From Streptomyces sp. NBC_01214 (GTDB lineage Bacteria; Actinomycetota; Actinomycetes; Streptomycetales; Streptomycetaceae), in contig NZ_JAPEOS010000001.1 of the NCBI RefSeq assembly GCF_026340975.1, forward strand, positions 828,501 through 892,500: a stretch of 64,000 nt of DNA, read 5' to 3'. Each line of letters begins with the position of its first letter. The stretch's first letter is position 1. Of the stretch, positions 25,781-34,200 are shown piece after piece. Position numbers and translations under genes: made by a program. Below the pieces are notes generated by a model. The model saw nothing but the letters and a program-made list of their open reading frames with translations, was not told where the DNA came from and did not search any database.

Positions 25781-26659
25781 ATGAGCGACCCGCACACCGA
25801 GGCCCAGGCCCAGCCCCAGTACGTCCTGACCATGTCCTGCCCCGACAAGCAGGGCATCGTGCATGCCGTGTCGAGCTATCTCTTCATGACCGGATGCAAC
25901 ATCGTGGACAGCCAGCAGTTCGGAGACCGGGAGACCGGACTCTTCTTCATGCGGGTGCACTTCGAGGCCGAGCCCCCGGTGACGGTCGAGAAGCTGCGCG
26001 CCAGCTTCGCCGCGATCGGCGACTCTTTCAAGATGGACTGGCAGATCCATCGCTCCGAGGAGCGCATGCGGATCATCCTCATGGTGTCCAAGTTCGGGCA
26101 CTGCCTGAACGACCTGCTGTTCCGCACGCGGATCGGCGCCCTGCCGGTCGAGATCGCGGCCGTGGTCTCCAACCACACCGAGTTCGCCGAACTGGTCGGC
26201 TCTTACGACATCCCGTTCGTGCACATTCCCGTCACCAAGGACACGAAGGCGGAGGCGGAGGCGCAGCTGCTGGAGCTGGTGCGCGCCGAGAACGTCGACC
26301 TGGTGGTCCTGGCGCGCTACATGCAGGTGCTGTCCGACAACCTGTGCACGGAACTGAGCGGGCGGATCATCAACATCCACCACTCGTTCCTGCCGAGCTT
26401 CAAGGGCGCGAAGCCGTACCACCAGGCGCACGCGCGCGGTGTGAAGCTGATCGGCGCGACCGCGCACTACGTGACGGCGAACCTCGACGAGGGGCCGATC
26501 ATCGAGCAGGAGGTCGAGCGGGTGGGCCACGAGGTGACGCCGGACCAGCTGGTCGCGATCGGGCGGGACGTGGAGTGCCAGGCGCTCGCGCGGGCCGTGA
26601 AGTGGCACAGCGAGCACCGCGTGCTGCTCAACGGCGCCCGCACGGTCGTGTTCGCGTAG
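25781..26659 (+). CDS. purU: Formyltetrahydrofolate deformylase
   Basis: A 292-residue enzyme that hydrolyses 10-formyl-THF to formate and THF. It has an N-terminal ACT domain (residues 14-95; MSCPDKQGIVHAVSSYLF) and a C-terminal formyl-transferase domain with RIINIHHSFLPSFKGAKPYH (catalytic Asn-His) and GATAHYVTANLDEGPII including the conserved Asp. The length is typical. It follows a conserved small gene and ends before an inverted pair of dispersed repeats. Confidence 0.95.
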   Translation: MSDPHTEAQAQPQYVLTMSCPDKQGIVHAVSSYLFMTGCNIVDSQQFGDRETGLFFMRVHFEAEPPVTVEKLRASFAAIGDSFKMDWQIHRSEERMRIILMVSKFGHCLNDLLFRTRIGALPVEIAAVVSNHTEFAELVGSYDIPFVHIPVTKDTKAEAEAQLLELVRAENVDLVVLARYMQVLSDNLCTELSGRIINIHHSFLPSFKGAKPYHQAHARGVKLIGATAHYVTANLDEGPIIEQEVERVGHEVTPDQLVAIGRDVECQALARAVKWHSEHRVLLNGARTVVFA

Positions 26660-26670
26660 CGAAGTACAGC

Positions 26671-26824
26671 CTCGCCGGCGATTGAGGCGCGGGGTCTGGG
26701 GCAGCGCCCCAGGAAGCCGGGCCGCAGGGGCCGGATACCGGCGCGAGGCGCGGTGGGCCCGTGCGGGCCCGCTGCTGGGGGCGCTGCCCCCAGACCCCCG
26801 CGCCTCAATTGCCGGCGGGGCTGG
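26671..26824. repeat. Inverted pair of CCGGCGATTGAGG-type repeats between purU and EF-hand gene
   Basis: Arm 1 (26671-26710) and arm 2 (26777-26821) are inverted copies of the same dispersed element found at 1.5, 6.7 and 52.75 kb. Each contains its own hairpin (CTGGGGCAGCGCCCCAG and GGGGGCGCTGCCCCC). Lying between convergent genes, it probably works as a bidirectional terminator. Confidence 0.75.
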
Positions 26825-26888
26825 ATGGTGCCGGCGGGGCCGGATCGTGCCGGCGCAGCCGGATGTGCTGCCGAGCGCGCCGCAGGCG

Positions 26889-27407
26889 TTACGCGTCGGG
26901 GGCTTCCACGCCGCAGTAGCCCGCGAAGGCCGCCAGGATCTCGTCCTCCGAGATGCGGCCGTCCTGGTCCGCGTCCAGGGCCGCGGCCACCTGCGCGGCC
27001 AGCTCCGGGGCCGTGCCCAGGACGCGCAGGACCCGGGCGGCGTTCGGCGGGATCGTGCCGCCGCCGTCCTCGTCCGCCACCGCGATCACGGCCCGCAGGA
27101 ACGGCCGCGCGATCTCCGCGAACCGCTGCGGGTTGTCGCGCAGCCGCTTCGCGGCCCCGGTGATGAACTCCTCGCGGGACACCCGCTGGTCCCCGTCGAC
27201 GTCCGCGATTCCGGCCATTCCCTGCCAGAAGGCCTCGGCGCCCGCGAAGACGGCCTGGCCCTTGTCCGACCGGGCGGTGGTACCGAATTCGGCCAGGACG
27301 GCCTTCGCGGCAGCGCTGAAGTCCTCCCGGTCGATATACCCGGACCCGTCCTGGTCGAAGGTGGCGAATCGGGCGGCGATCTTGCGCTCGTATTCTGCGC
27401 TGTCCAT
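26889..27407 (-). CDS. EF-hand calcium-binding protein (calerythrin-like)
   Basis: 172 residues with four EF-hand sites: loop 1 at 18-29 (DQDGSGYIDRED), loop 2 at 69-80 (DVDGDQRVSREE), loop 3 at 112-123 (DEDGGGTIPPNA, which lacks the final Glu and is probably weak), and loop 4 at 145-156 (DADQDGRISEDE). This is the sarcoplasmic-calcium-binding/calerythrin arrangement seen in actinobacterial cytosolic Ca buffers. It is a single gene with its own promoter region upstream. Confidence 0.92.
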   Translation of the reverse strand: MDSAEYERKIAARFATFDQDGSGYIDREDFSAAAKAVLAEFGTTARSDKGQAVFAGAEAFWQGMAGIADVDGDQRVSREEFITGAAKRLRDNPQRFAEIARPFLRAVIAVADEDGGGTIPPNAARVLRVLGTAPELAAQVAAALDADQDGRISEDEILAAFAGYCGVEAPDA

Positions 27408-27708
27408 TTCGGCGTTCCGCCTTCACATGTGCAGTGGGGTACAGATCAAGACAAGGAAGGAGCGTAAGCCCTACGTGGCCTGCGCGTTAAGCGAAGCGGT
27501 CAAGGAGGCGGCCGCATCGAACCCGCGCACGGGGAGCGCGATGGGGCGCGTACACCTGTCCCCATGTGCCGTCGGGCGTACCACCGTTCACGCCCTGCCA
27601 CGCCCCTATCACGCAGGGCGCACTTCCAGGGAGAGGTTCTTCCAAAACAGGCGCGATCCGCCATGTGCCCACTACATTCGTTGAGTCGACACACGGCTGG
27701 GGGCATTC
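27408..27708. other. Divergent intergenic region
   Basis: About 300 bp between the EF-hand gene (minus) and the ECF sigma gene (plus). It is of lower GC than its flanks and probably carries both promoters. TACATT at 27669 is a possible -10 for the sigma gene. I see no gene or repeat. Confidence 0.4.
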
Positions 27709-28272
27709 ATGCCGAAGGACGCACCACCGCGCTGGGACCGCCGCATGCAGCAGCGGCTCGCCCGTGGCGAGGCCGCCGCGCTCGGGGAGCTGTACGATCG
27801 CTTCGCCTCGCTCGTGCACAGCCTGGCGCACCGGGTGCTGGGCGACGAGAAGGCGGCGGACCGGATCACCCGAGAGGTCTTCGGCTACATCTGGGAGAAC
27901 CCGGACGCCTACGATCCCAAACAGGGCTCCATGCGCTCCTGGGTCGCCCGGATCACCCAGGGCCAGGCGGTGGCCCGGCTGCGCCAGGCCGAACTGGGCC
28001 GCGGCTCGCGCGAGGAGCTGGAACAGAAGGTGCGCACCGCCAATGCGGCCGCCCGCGCCGACTACATCGTCACCTCGATGCCCGCGCCCCTGCGCGCCGC
28101 GCTGGAACTCGCCTACTTCAAGCGGCGGGACTACCGGCAGGCCGCCGCCGACCTGCAGATCAGCGAGGACGAGGCGCGGCGCAGGCTGCGGCTCGGGTTG
28201 CAGTTGCTGTCGACCGCCAACGCCCTCCCGCAGGAGGAGACCGCCCAGTCCGGATATGGAACGCCTCGATGA
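27709..28272 (+). CDS. ECF sigma factor
   Basis: 187 residues with region 2 at about 18-85 (LGELYDRFASLVHSLAHRVL, then EVFGYIWENPDAYDP) and a region 4 helix-turn-helix at about 125-165 (PAPLRAALELAYFKRRDYRQ, then AAADLQISEDEARRRL). The start ATG 27709 is used. It overlaps the next gene by 4 bp (ATGA), which encodes a zinc-finger anti-sigma protein, so the pair forms a regulatory unit. The signal is unknown. This pair lies near purU in other Streptomyces genomes as I recall. Confidence 0.9.
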   Translation: MPKDAPPRWDRRMQQRLARGEAAALGELYDRFASLVHSLAHRVLGDEKAADRITREVFGYIWENPDAYDPKQGSMRSWVARITQGQAVARLRQAELGRGSREELEQKVRTANAAARADYIVTSMPAPLRAALELAYFKRRDYRQAAADLQISEDEARRRLRLGLQLLSTANALPQEETAQSGYGTPR

Positions 28273-29522
28273 ACGGCCCTCCCCAGCCGCCCGATGACGG
28301 ATACGAGCGTCCCGTCGGTCGGGCGCGGATACCGGGTCCGCGCGGGGCCGCGGACGACCTCGACCCGGGGCACGCGCCGCGGTCGATGCCGCCGCTGTCA
28401 CCGCCGGTCGAGGTGCCGCCCCCGCCCTCGCACGCCGTGCTGAAGTCCCTGCTCGGGGCGTGGGCCCTGGCGGCCTGCTCGGCCGAGGAGACCCAGGCGG
28501 TGGAGGACCACCTCACCGAGTGCGCGCCCTGCGCGGAGGAGGCGCTACGGCTGCGCGACGCGGTGGGGCTGCTGCACCCGGAGGAGACCCTCGACCTGAA
28601 GCCGCTGCTGCGGTCGCGCGTCCTCGAGGACTGCCTGGGCAAGCGGCCGGCCCGCATCCCGGTGCCGGTCTGGGCGAGCCCGTACGACACCGAGACCGCG
28701 CGGCTCGACGCGCTGCTCCAGGACTTCGGGGACTCGGAGTGGCACACCCCGGTGCGGCTCAAGTGGTTCGAGGAGGAGCGGCGCCGGTCGCAGCGGACCA
28801 CGGTGGCGGGGGTGATCGGCCATCTGCTGACGGTGGACGGGCTGATCGCTTCGGCGCTGGGGCTCGACGACCCGCTGGGTCCGGACGCGCCGAAGGGCGG
28901 GCCGACCGTGCGGACGGAGCACTTCTGGGGTGCGACGCCGCACCCGATCACGCGGCAGGTCCGCGACCCGTGGCGGGAACAGGGCCACACGCTGGTGCGT
29001 ACGGTCTCCTTCGCCGGCCGGGGAGTCGCCGAGCTGGCGGTGGACTACGGCGGCTTCGCCCTGCCGCTCGGGGACGCGTTCTTGGAACGGGCCTTCGAGT
29101 GCTGGGTGCACGCGTGGGACATCGCGGAGGCGGTGGACTACCCGTACGAGCCGCCGGCCGGCCCGCACCTGCACCGGATGATCGACCTGGCGGCGCGGCT
29201 CCTGCCGGGCGCGTTGGCGCAGCGCAGACGCGCCGGCCTGGCCGCCCCGCCGCGGGGCCTGGTCGCGGCGGGCGCGCCCGGGCGGACCCTGCACCTGGAG
29301 ATCGAGGGCTCGGGCGGCGGAGGCTGGGACATCGCGCTGGACTCGCCGGGGGCGAAGCCGTCGCCGGAACGCACGGTGGCGGAGATAGCCCTGGACGGGA
29401 TCGAGTTCTGTCAGCTGGCAGCCGGGCACATCTCCCCGGAGGAGGCGGCGGTGGGCCAGCACGGTGACCGCGAGGCGATCCGCGACGTCCTGTTCGCGGC
29501 GGCGTCACTGAGCAGGCTGTAG
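28269..29522 (+). CDS. Zinc-finger anti-sigma factor fused to a maleylpyruvate isomerase/DinB-type domain
   Basis: 417 residues. A Pro-rich N-terminus leads to a ZAS-type zinc motif at about 60-100 with H81, C85 and C88 (EDHLTECAPCAEEALRLRDA). From about 145 to 300 follows a mycothiol-dependent maleylpyruvate-isomerase N-terminal-like (DinB) helical domain (TVAGVIGHLLTVDGLIASAL), then a C-terminal domain. It has no transmembrane helix, so it is a cytosolic anti-sigma. It is coupled to the sigma gene by a 4-bp overlap. A thiol/redox signal is a reasonable inference from the zinc motif and the mycothiol-linked domain. Confidence 0.85.
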   Translation: MNGPPQPPDDGYERPVGRARIPGPRGAADDLDPGHAPRSMPPLSPPVEVPPPPSHAVLKSLLGAWALAACSAEETQAVEDHLTECAPCAEEALRLRDAVGLLHPEETLDLKPLLRSRVLEDCLGKRPARIPVPVWASPYDTETARLDALLQDFGDSEWHTPVRLKWFEEERRRSQRTTVAGVIGHLLTVDGLIASALGLDDPLGPDAPKGGPTVRTEHFWGATPHPITRQVRDPWREQGHTLVRTVSFAGRGVAELAVDYGGFALPLGDAFLERAFECWVHAWDIAEAVDYPYEPPAGPHLHRMIDLAARLLPGALAQRRRAGLAAPPRGLVAAGAPGRTLHLEIEGSGGGGWDIALDSPGAKPSPERTVAEIALDGIEFCQLAAGHISPEEAAVGQHGDREAIRDVLFAAASLSRL

Positions 29523-30050
29523 GGGGTCGGCGCACGGGCGGGGGGCCGGCGTTTGTACGGGTACCACTGCGCGCGGGGCCTTCACCCCCGCGGCGCGGCG
29601 GGGGCCGACCCCGGTAGGCGGAAGCCGATGGGGCGGTGCCGGGGAGGTGCGGCGGGGATCCGGTAGGCGGGATCCCCTTGGCCGGCATCAGGGATGTGCT
29701 GGGGGTTTCCCGTCAGTCCCATCGTCCTTCTGTGTCGGGCCGGTCCCTCAAGGGCGCTCCTCCTTCGTCGTCGCGTCGCTGCGCGATGGCCTGCGGCCAC
29801 CCTTGACCGACCGTCCCGCCCCGGAGATACGAGGACAGCCGGGAAGCCCCCAGAGGAACGGGCCGGGCGTTCCTTTTCAGAGACGGGCGGTCGGCACCGC
29901 CCGGGCGGAGCCCGGAGCGCCCCACATCGCTACGCGCTCCTGACGTCTCAGCGTCTCCAGCCCGTCCTGGGCCGGACATAGGCCCGCCATCGATTGGTAC
30001 GCGCCTCTCGATCACGCGTGTGCGGTCCGTCTGGGGCGCAGAGTGGGCGA
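29523..30050. repeat. Dispersed repeat, copy 1 (29640-29985), at the edge of the graspetide island
   Basis: No gene seen. From about 29640 to 29985 the sequence matches 59040-59440 in the same orientation and 60545-60785 inverted. Shared blocks include GGCCGGCATCAGGGATG, GTGTCGGGCCGGTCCCTCAA, CCTTGACCGACCGTCCCGCC, a GAGACGGGCGGTCGG segment, and CTCAGCGTCTCCAGCCCGTC near the end. Part of it (CTCAAGGGCG ... CACCCTTGA) can fold into a stem. I do not recognise a named element. Confidence 0.8.
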
Positions 30051-31181
30051 TCAGCGTCGCCATGTGATCGTTTGCCCTTCAGGCGTGACCGTGATGTCGA
30101 ACCGGTCGAGAGTGGGCGATCCATCGTGGCGCCAGCGGGTGACGTGGTCTGTGATCCGGTCCCACAAATCGTCCGGCCCACCCTGGCGTACGAGCCACCT
30201 GCTGCCGTCTTGTCGCAGTACCGCCCATGCTCCCGCCTCGACGTCGAGGAGCACGTGTTCCGTGCTGCCGTTGCGGTCCAAGGTCATGCGCTGAGCACGA
30301 GGAGCGGCAAGCTGGGCGACGAACCGGGTGTCCCAGTCTTCGAGTACGTGGGCAGCAAGCTCGGTGGGCTGATCGTCGGCTCGGTCGAGGTCGGGGAGGA
30401 GGCCGATGGGTGGGGGCGTCTGTGGGCGGGCGAGCATGAACGAGTTGCGGCCGTCGAGCAACCGACCTGTGGCGGTGCCGTCCCCGGAGGCTGTGAGGCG
30501 AGCGAGTTCGGAGGAGTACATCCACCCACCTACGGTGGCCAGGATGACTCCGCCGGGCAGAGTCTGTTCCACCCACGCGTAGGGAACGGTGACCGTTCCG
30601 CAGTAGGCGACGATCCGGTCGTAAGGGCCGCCGTCCTTCCACCCGGCGAGACCGTCGTCGACGACCACGTTGGGCGCGTAGCCGCACCGGCCGAGGGCGC
30701 TGCGGGCACGCGCGGCGACGTCTGCATCGATCTCCACGGCGGTTACGCGATCGTCGCCGAGGCGGTGGCAGGCCAGGCCACTGGAGTAGCCGGTTCCGAG
30801 GCCGACGAGGAGCAGACGGTGTCCGTCCTCGATCCGGAGCTCTTCGAGCATCCGCACGACCAAGGACGGCAGGGTGCTGGACGACGTGGGCAGGCGCGTG
30901 ATCTCCCCACGCAGGTCACCAGGCACGATGGTGCCCGCGATCTGCGTGACCAGAGAGTCGTCCGTGTAGCAGGCCTCCAGCCATGCCGGACTCTCAGGCA
31001 TGACGGGTGTCCACGCGGTGGGGCGGCCGGGCACGTCGATCCGTTGGAAGTACCCACCGTTCAAGAACTCGTGACGGGGCACGGCTTCGACGGCCCGTCG
31101 CCATGAGGTCGTACGTACGTGGCCGGCAGCGGCAAGCTGCTCAGCCAGCTGCAACCTCAGCTTCTGCGCTCGGTCGTTCAC
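30051..31181 (-). CDS. tgmC: PIMT-like methyltransferase of an ATP-grasp RiPP (graspetide) system
   Basis: 376 residues, the third gene of the cluster. The first half is a protein-L-isoaspartate methyltransferase-type fold with SAM motif VGLGTGYSSG at about 126-135 and TSSSTLPSLVVRMLEELRI just before it. The C-terminal 150 residues are an extension that cytosolic PIMT lacks but that the graspetide-associated enzymes have. Characterised relatives methylate an Asp of the cyclised precursor, which collapses to an aspartimide. GTG 31181 overlaps the ATP-grasp stop (GTGA). Codon bias is weaker than in the flanking core genes, consistent with transfer. Confidence 0.87.
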   Translation of the reverse strand: MNDRAQKLRLQLAEQLAAAGHVRTTSWRRAVEAVPRHEFLNGGYFQRIDVPGRPTAWTPVMPESPAWLEACYTDDSLVTQIAGTIVPGDLRGEITRLPTSSSTLPSLVVRMLEELRIEDGHRLLLVGLGTGYSSGLACHRLGDDRVTAVEIDADVAARARSALGRCGYAPNVVVDDGLAGWKDGGPYDRIVAYCGTVTVPYAWVEQTLPGGVILATVGGWMYSSELARLTASGDGTATGRLLDGRNSFMLARPQTPPPIGLLPDLDRADDQPTELAAHVLEDWDTRFVAQLAAPRAQRMTLDRNGSTEHVLLDVEAGAWAVLRQDGSRWLVRQGGPDDLWDRITDHVTRWRHDGSPTLDRFDITVTPEGQTITWRR

Positions 31182-32128
31182 GTGCTGTTCCTTTCCAGAA
31201 GATCAGCCATGGCTGCGACCATGGGCAATCCGGTCTCGGGCTCCAGCCACGCCCACTGTCCGGAGGGATTGCATTCAAGGAACCACCATGTCCCCGCCTG
31301 GTCGATGGCGAAGTCGAAAGCTCCGAAGAACAGCCCGAACAGCGACAGGTATCGAAACAGGCTCGCGGTGACGTGGGCCGGGGGCTGTACGACGCTGTAG
31401 ACCAGCCGGTCGTAATCGGTCCGCCAGTCCAACAGGTCGGAGTCGATGCGGACCGCGAAAACGCGGTCACCGATCACGGTTACCCGCACATCGGCCGACT
31501 TGTGCACGAGGCGTTGAAATAGGTGAGCCGTCCCGGACACCCGATCGTCGATCTCGTCCGCCGTCACCTCCTTCACCTGGACGGTGCAGGAAACGCCATC
31601 GACGCGGTAGAGAGGCGTTGAAAGAGGCTTGTAGATCACCGGCCCGGGTTCGCTGACGAAGTCGCGGGCGGCGCTCGGATCGGACGTGATGAGCGTGGCC
31701 GGCACATGGAACCCGGCTGTTGTGGCGGCGGCGAGACCGGAGGGCTTGAACTCGGCGTCGCCGATGCGGTGCGGGTGGTTGACGTACAGGCAGCCCGGCA
31801 AGGAGGCGATGACGCCGCCGAGCCCGTACCGCGCTTGGGCGAGCGCGAACCGGGCGTCATGCTCGGGCAGGTGGGGGAAGGCGAACCCTGACGGTCGTCG
31901 GTAGTAGAGGGACCGGATTCGTGTCAGGTCCACGGTCCGGGTCGGGGTGGTCAAGGACCCTTCGATGCCATCGGGCGTGACGTATGCCGCGAACGACAAG
32001 GTGGCGGGGAAGTCCCCGGAGTCGAGCCGCACGACCGGTACGCCCCGGTCGTGCAGCTCGCGGATCACCAGGTCGGCCGTGGGGTCGTCCTTCATGGTGA
32101 CGACCATCACCGGGCCGGAGGGGCTCAC
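31178..32128 (-). CDS. tgmB: ATP-grasp peptide maturase (graspetide ligase)
   Basis: About 316 residues of the MvdD/TgmB ATP-grasp family. The N-terminal part has YYRRPSGFAFP (typical YRRP motif). The central part has VNHPHRIGDAEFKPSGLAAA and VIYKPLS, and the C-terminal part has FGAFDFAIDQAGTWWFLECN with the Mg-binding Glu-Cys-Asn. It would form ester or amide bonds between Thr/Ser/Lys and Asp/Glu side chains of the precursor. GTG 32128 overlaps the precursor stop (GTGA), hence this start; ATG 32107 is the alternative. Together with the precursor and methyltransferase it forms a compact three-gene operon. Confidence 0.88.
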   Translation of the reverse strand: MSPSGPVMVVTMKDDPTADLVIRELHDRGVPVVRLDSGDFPATLSFAAYVTPDGIEGSLTTPTRTVDLTRIRSLYYRRPSGFAFPHLPEHDARFALAQARYGLGGVIASLPGCLYVNHPHRIGDAEFKPSGLAAATTAGFHVPATLITSDPSAARDFVSEPGPVIYKPLSTPLYRVDGVSCTVQVKEVTADEIDDRVSGTAHLFQRLVHKSADVRVTVIGDRVFAVRIDSDLLDWRTDYDRLVYSVVQPPAHVTASLFRYLSLFGLFFGAFDFAIDQAGTWWFLECNPSGQWAWLEPETGLPMVAAMADLLERNST

Positions 32129-32436
32129 TGGTCGTTGTCGTTCCCGGTGTCCTGGTCGCCGCCGCCGGAACCGCCACCGCTGCTGCCGTCGGACGGATTT
32201 CCGGTGTTGGTTGCCGGGTTGGTGCCGGTGCTGGTCCCGTGCCCGGGCATCATCATCGGCTGGCCATCGGCCCCGTAGTAGCGGGCGGTCTGGGTGTGCG
32301 CGTCGATCTCGACGTGCCGGTATCCCGGTGCCACGGCAGGGTACGGGGCCATCCGCTGAACGCCCCATGGGACGGGCGTTACGTGCCCCATGGGCAAGGC
32401 GTCACTGGTGGGTACGCGGTCGGCGTGACTGAACAC
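32125..32436 (-). CDS. tgmA: Graspetide precursor peptide
   Basis: 103 residues starting at GTG 32436, with AAGGAG 7 bases upstream. The leader contains PMGHVTPVPWGVQRMAPYP, the conserved recognition region of this precursor family, and VEIDAHTQTARYY. The core region begins around residue 67 with GTSTGTNPATNTGNPSDG and continues with a Gly/Ser stretch ending DQDTGNDND. The Thr-rich segment followed by Asp residues supplies donors and acceptors for side-chain macrocycles, and the Asp residues are candidates for aspartimide formation. It is followed directly by the ligase gene. Confidence 0.85.
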   Translation of the reverse strand: MFSHADRVPTSDALPMGHVTPVPWGVQRMAPYPAVAPGYRHVEIDAHTQTARYYGADGQPMMMPGHGTSTGTNPATNTGNPSDGSSGGGSGGGDQDTGNDNDQ

Positions 32437-32504
32437 CTGTCTTCTCCTTCATGTCTGGACACCGTCGTGAGGACGGGGCCGGGAACGTCCCTGCCGCACC
32501 GAGG

Positions 32505-32735
32505 TCATCGGGAGGCGACGCGCTGTGCACGCGTCTTGAGGACGAAGAGGCTGTCGGGGTCGGTGGTGATCCACTGATCTGCGAGGAGGACGTCAGCGGG
32601 GCGGAGGACCCACACGGCGCCCGCCGCGACGTCGGTGACGATCGCCTCCCGGCCGTCTTCGTCCTCGACCAGGTCGCCGATCCATGCCCGGTGACGGGTC
32701 ACGACCGGGCCCTTGCTCGCGTGGTCGTTCCTCAC
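32505..32735 (-). CDS. Small conserved protein upstream of graspetide operon
   Basis: 76 residues; GTG 32735 with AGGAGG 10 bases upstream. The sequence (RAWIGDLVEDEDGREAIVTD, then WVLRP and WITTDPDSLFVLKTR) looks like a small beta-barrel. I recall similar small proteins next to HTH regulators in Streptomyces but know no function. It is 68 bp upstream of the precursor and on the same strand, so probably part of the same transcript. Confidence 0.7.
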   Translation of the reverse strand: MRNDHASKGPVVTRHRAWIGDLVEDEDGREAIVTDVAAGAVWVLRPADVLLADQWITTDPDSLFVLKTRAQRVASR

Positions 32736-32933
32736 TGCGTCCGAGCCTCCTGCCGAATCGGCGGGGATGGGGGTGCGTCGCGCACCCCGGGGATGTGCTG
32801 GCTGGCTCCATTGAACCCCTCGGCCGCAGGCCCCGAATAGGACGATCCCGAGGCATCAACGACGCGTTTCCTAGGGTGATTTGGCATTCCGTTTACCTCG
32901 CGCGGCGCTGTCGCCGGGGCTACCGTGGACCGC

Positions 32934-34193
32934 ATGGACGCAGTGCCGAACCACGCGTTAACCGCATGGATGAGGGAGCAGGGGTATAGCTCCCGAGAGC
33001 TCGCTGATCGGGTCAATCAGGCTGTGGGTGAGCTGACCGGGAAGCTGGGCGGCCTGGACGATTCCAGCATCCGGGCGTGGCGGTCGGGCCGTGTGCGCTG
33101 TCCGAAGTCGGCCCAGCGCGCGGCGCTGGAATTGATCAGCGGACGCACAGCTCTGGCTTTGGGGTTCGTCCGCCGTACCCGCACCAAGGACCAGGAGCTG
33201 TCCGTGGACCGCCGTACTTTCATCACCGCCGCCACAACTGCCGCGTTCTCCGCGGCCGCGCCACCGACGGCGGCCGTCCCCCGGCGGGTGGGCATGGCGG
33301 ACGTCGCGCTGATTCAGCAGCGGTTCGCCGACATCATCGCCTCCGATCACCGGCACGGCGGACAGCGCGGTATCGAGCAGCAGGCGGCGGCGCTCGCCGA
33401 CGAGGCGCTGATGTGCCAGACGATTGGGACGGCATCGCAGCGGGTCAGGGCAAGCCTGTACGCGGCGGCGGCGAGTTTCCGCTCCTCGGCGATGTGGGCG
33501 GCGATCGACGGCCGTCGGTTCGGCGACGCGAGCAACCACATGCGGGAAGCCCAGTCGCTGGCAGAGCTGGCAGGTGATCCGGCGATCAAGTTCCGGATCT
33601 GGTCGCATGCGGGGACGATGTACAGGCACATGGGGCGGCCGGCCGAAGCAGCGGCCGCGAACGATGTGGCCCGCGGGCTGGGCCTCACCCGGCGGGACCC
33701 GATGTTCGCTTCACTCGGGCTGGCCAGGCACGCGGCGATCCACGCCGCGGCCGGGGACCGGGGCGCCGTGCGACGGTCGTTCGGGCAAGCCAGGGAGGCG
33801 ATGGACAGGGCCGACCCGGGGGAGGTCCGGCCCCTGTGGCTGACCGCGTTCTATGACACAGCCGAGATCGACTCCCTCGCTCTGTCCGCGTACTCCATGC
33901 TCGGAGACTGGGCGACGGCGGAAGCGCACGGGCACCGATGCCTTGCCGGACTGCGGCCGCACATGGTTCGGTCGAAGGCGATCACCACTGCTCGCCTCGC
34001 GCGGGCGCAGCTCGAACAAGGGGAGGTGGAATCTGCCGTGACTTCCGCCATGGGCGTTTCCGCAGACGCGGCCGCCGGTCACCCCAGGGTGTCGGCGATG
34101 CTTGCGACGTTCGGCAGCCGGCTGCAGCAGATCGCCCCCGGAAGCAGCCACGCGGACGCGTGGCGGTCCCACACGGTCCGATTGAAGGTGTGA
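32934..34193 (+). CDS. HTH/TPR-type transcriptional regulator
   Basis: 419 residues. A Cro/XRE-like N-terminus (NHALTAWMREQGYSSRELAD, then DDSSIRAWRSGRVRCPKSAQ) is followed by a Tat-like RRTFITAATTAAFSAAAP stretch and TPR-type helices. ATG 32934 is chosen; GTG 32925 is in frame. It is divergent from the graspetide operon and a likely regulator of it. The architecture parallels the NsdA-like protein at 20959, but the HTH sequences differ. 7 bp separate it from the GNAT gene. Confidence 0.8.
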   Translation: MDAVPNHALTAWMREQGYSSRELADRVNQAVGELTGKLGGLDDSSIRAWRSGRVRCPKSAQRAALELISGRTALALGFVRRTRTKDQELSVDRRTFITAATTAAFSAAAPPTAAVPRRVGMADVALIQQRFADIIASDHRHGGQRGIEQQAAALADEALMCQTIGTASQRVRASLYAAAASFRSSAMWAAIDGRRFGDASNHMREAQSLAELAGDPAIKFRIWSHAGTMYRHMGRPAEAAAANDVARGLGLTRRDPMFASLGLARHAAIHAAAGDRGAVRRSFGQAREAMDRADPGEVRPLWLTAFYDTAEIDSLALSAYSMLGDWATAEAHGHRCLAGLRPHMVRSKAITTARLARAQLEQGEVESAVTSAMGVSADAAAGHPRVSAMLATFGSRLQQIAPGSSHADAWRSHTVRLKV

Positions 34194-34200
34194 GCGCACG

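Noticed and set aside
29694..29981. Open frames of about 95-98 codons within the dispersed repeat
   Set aside because: No codon bias or ribosome site, and the reading frames are not preserved in the other two copies.
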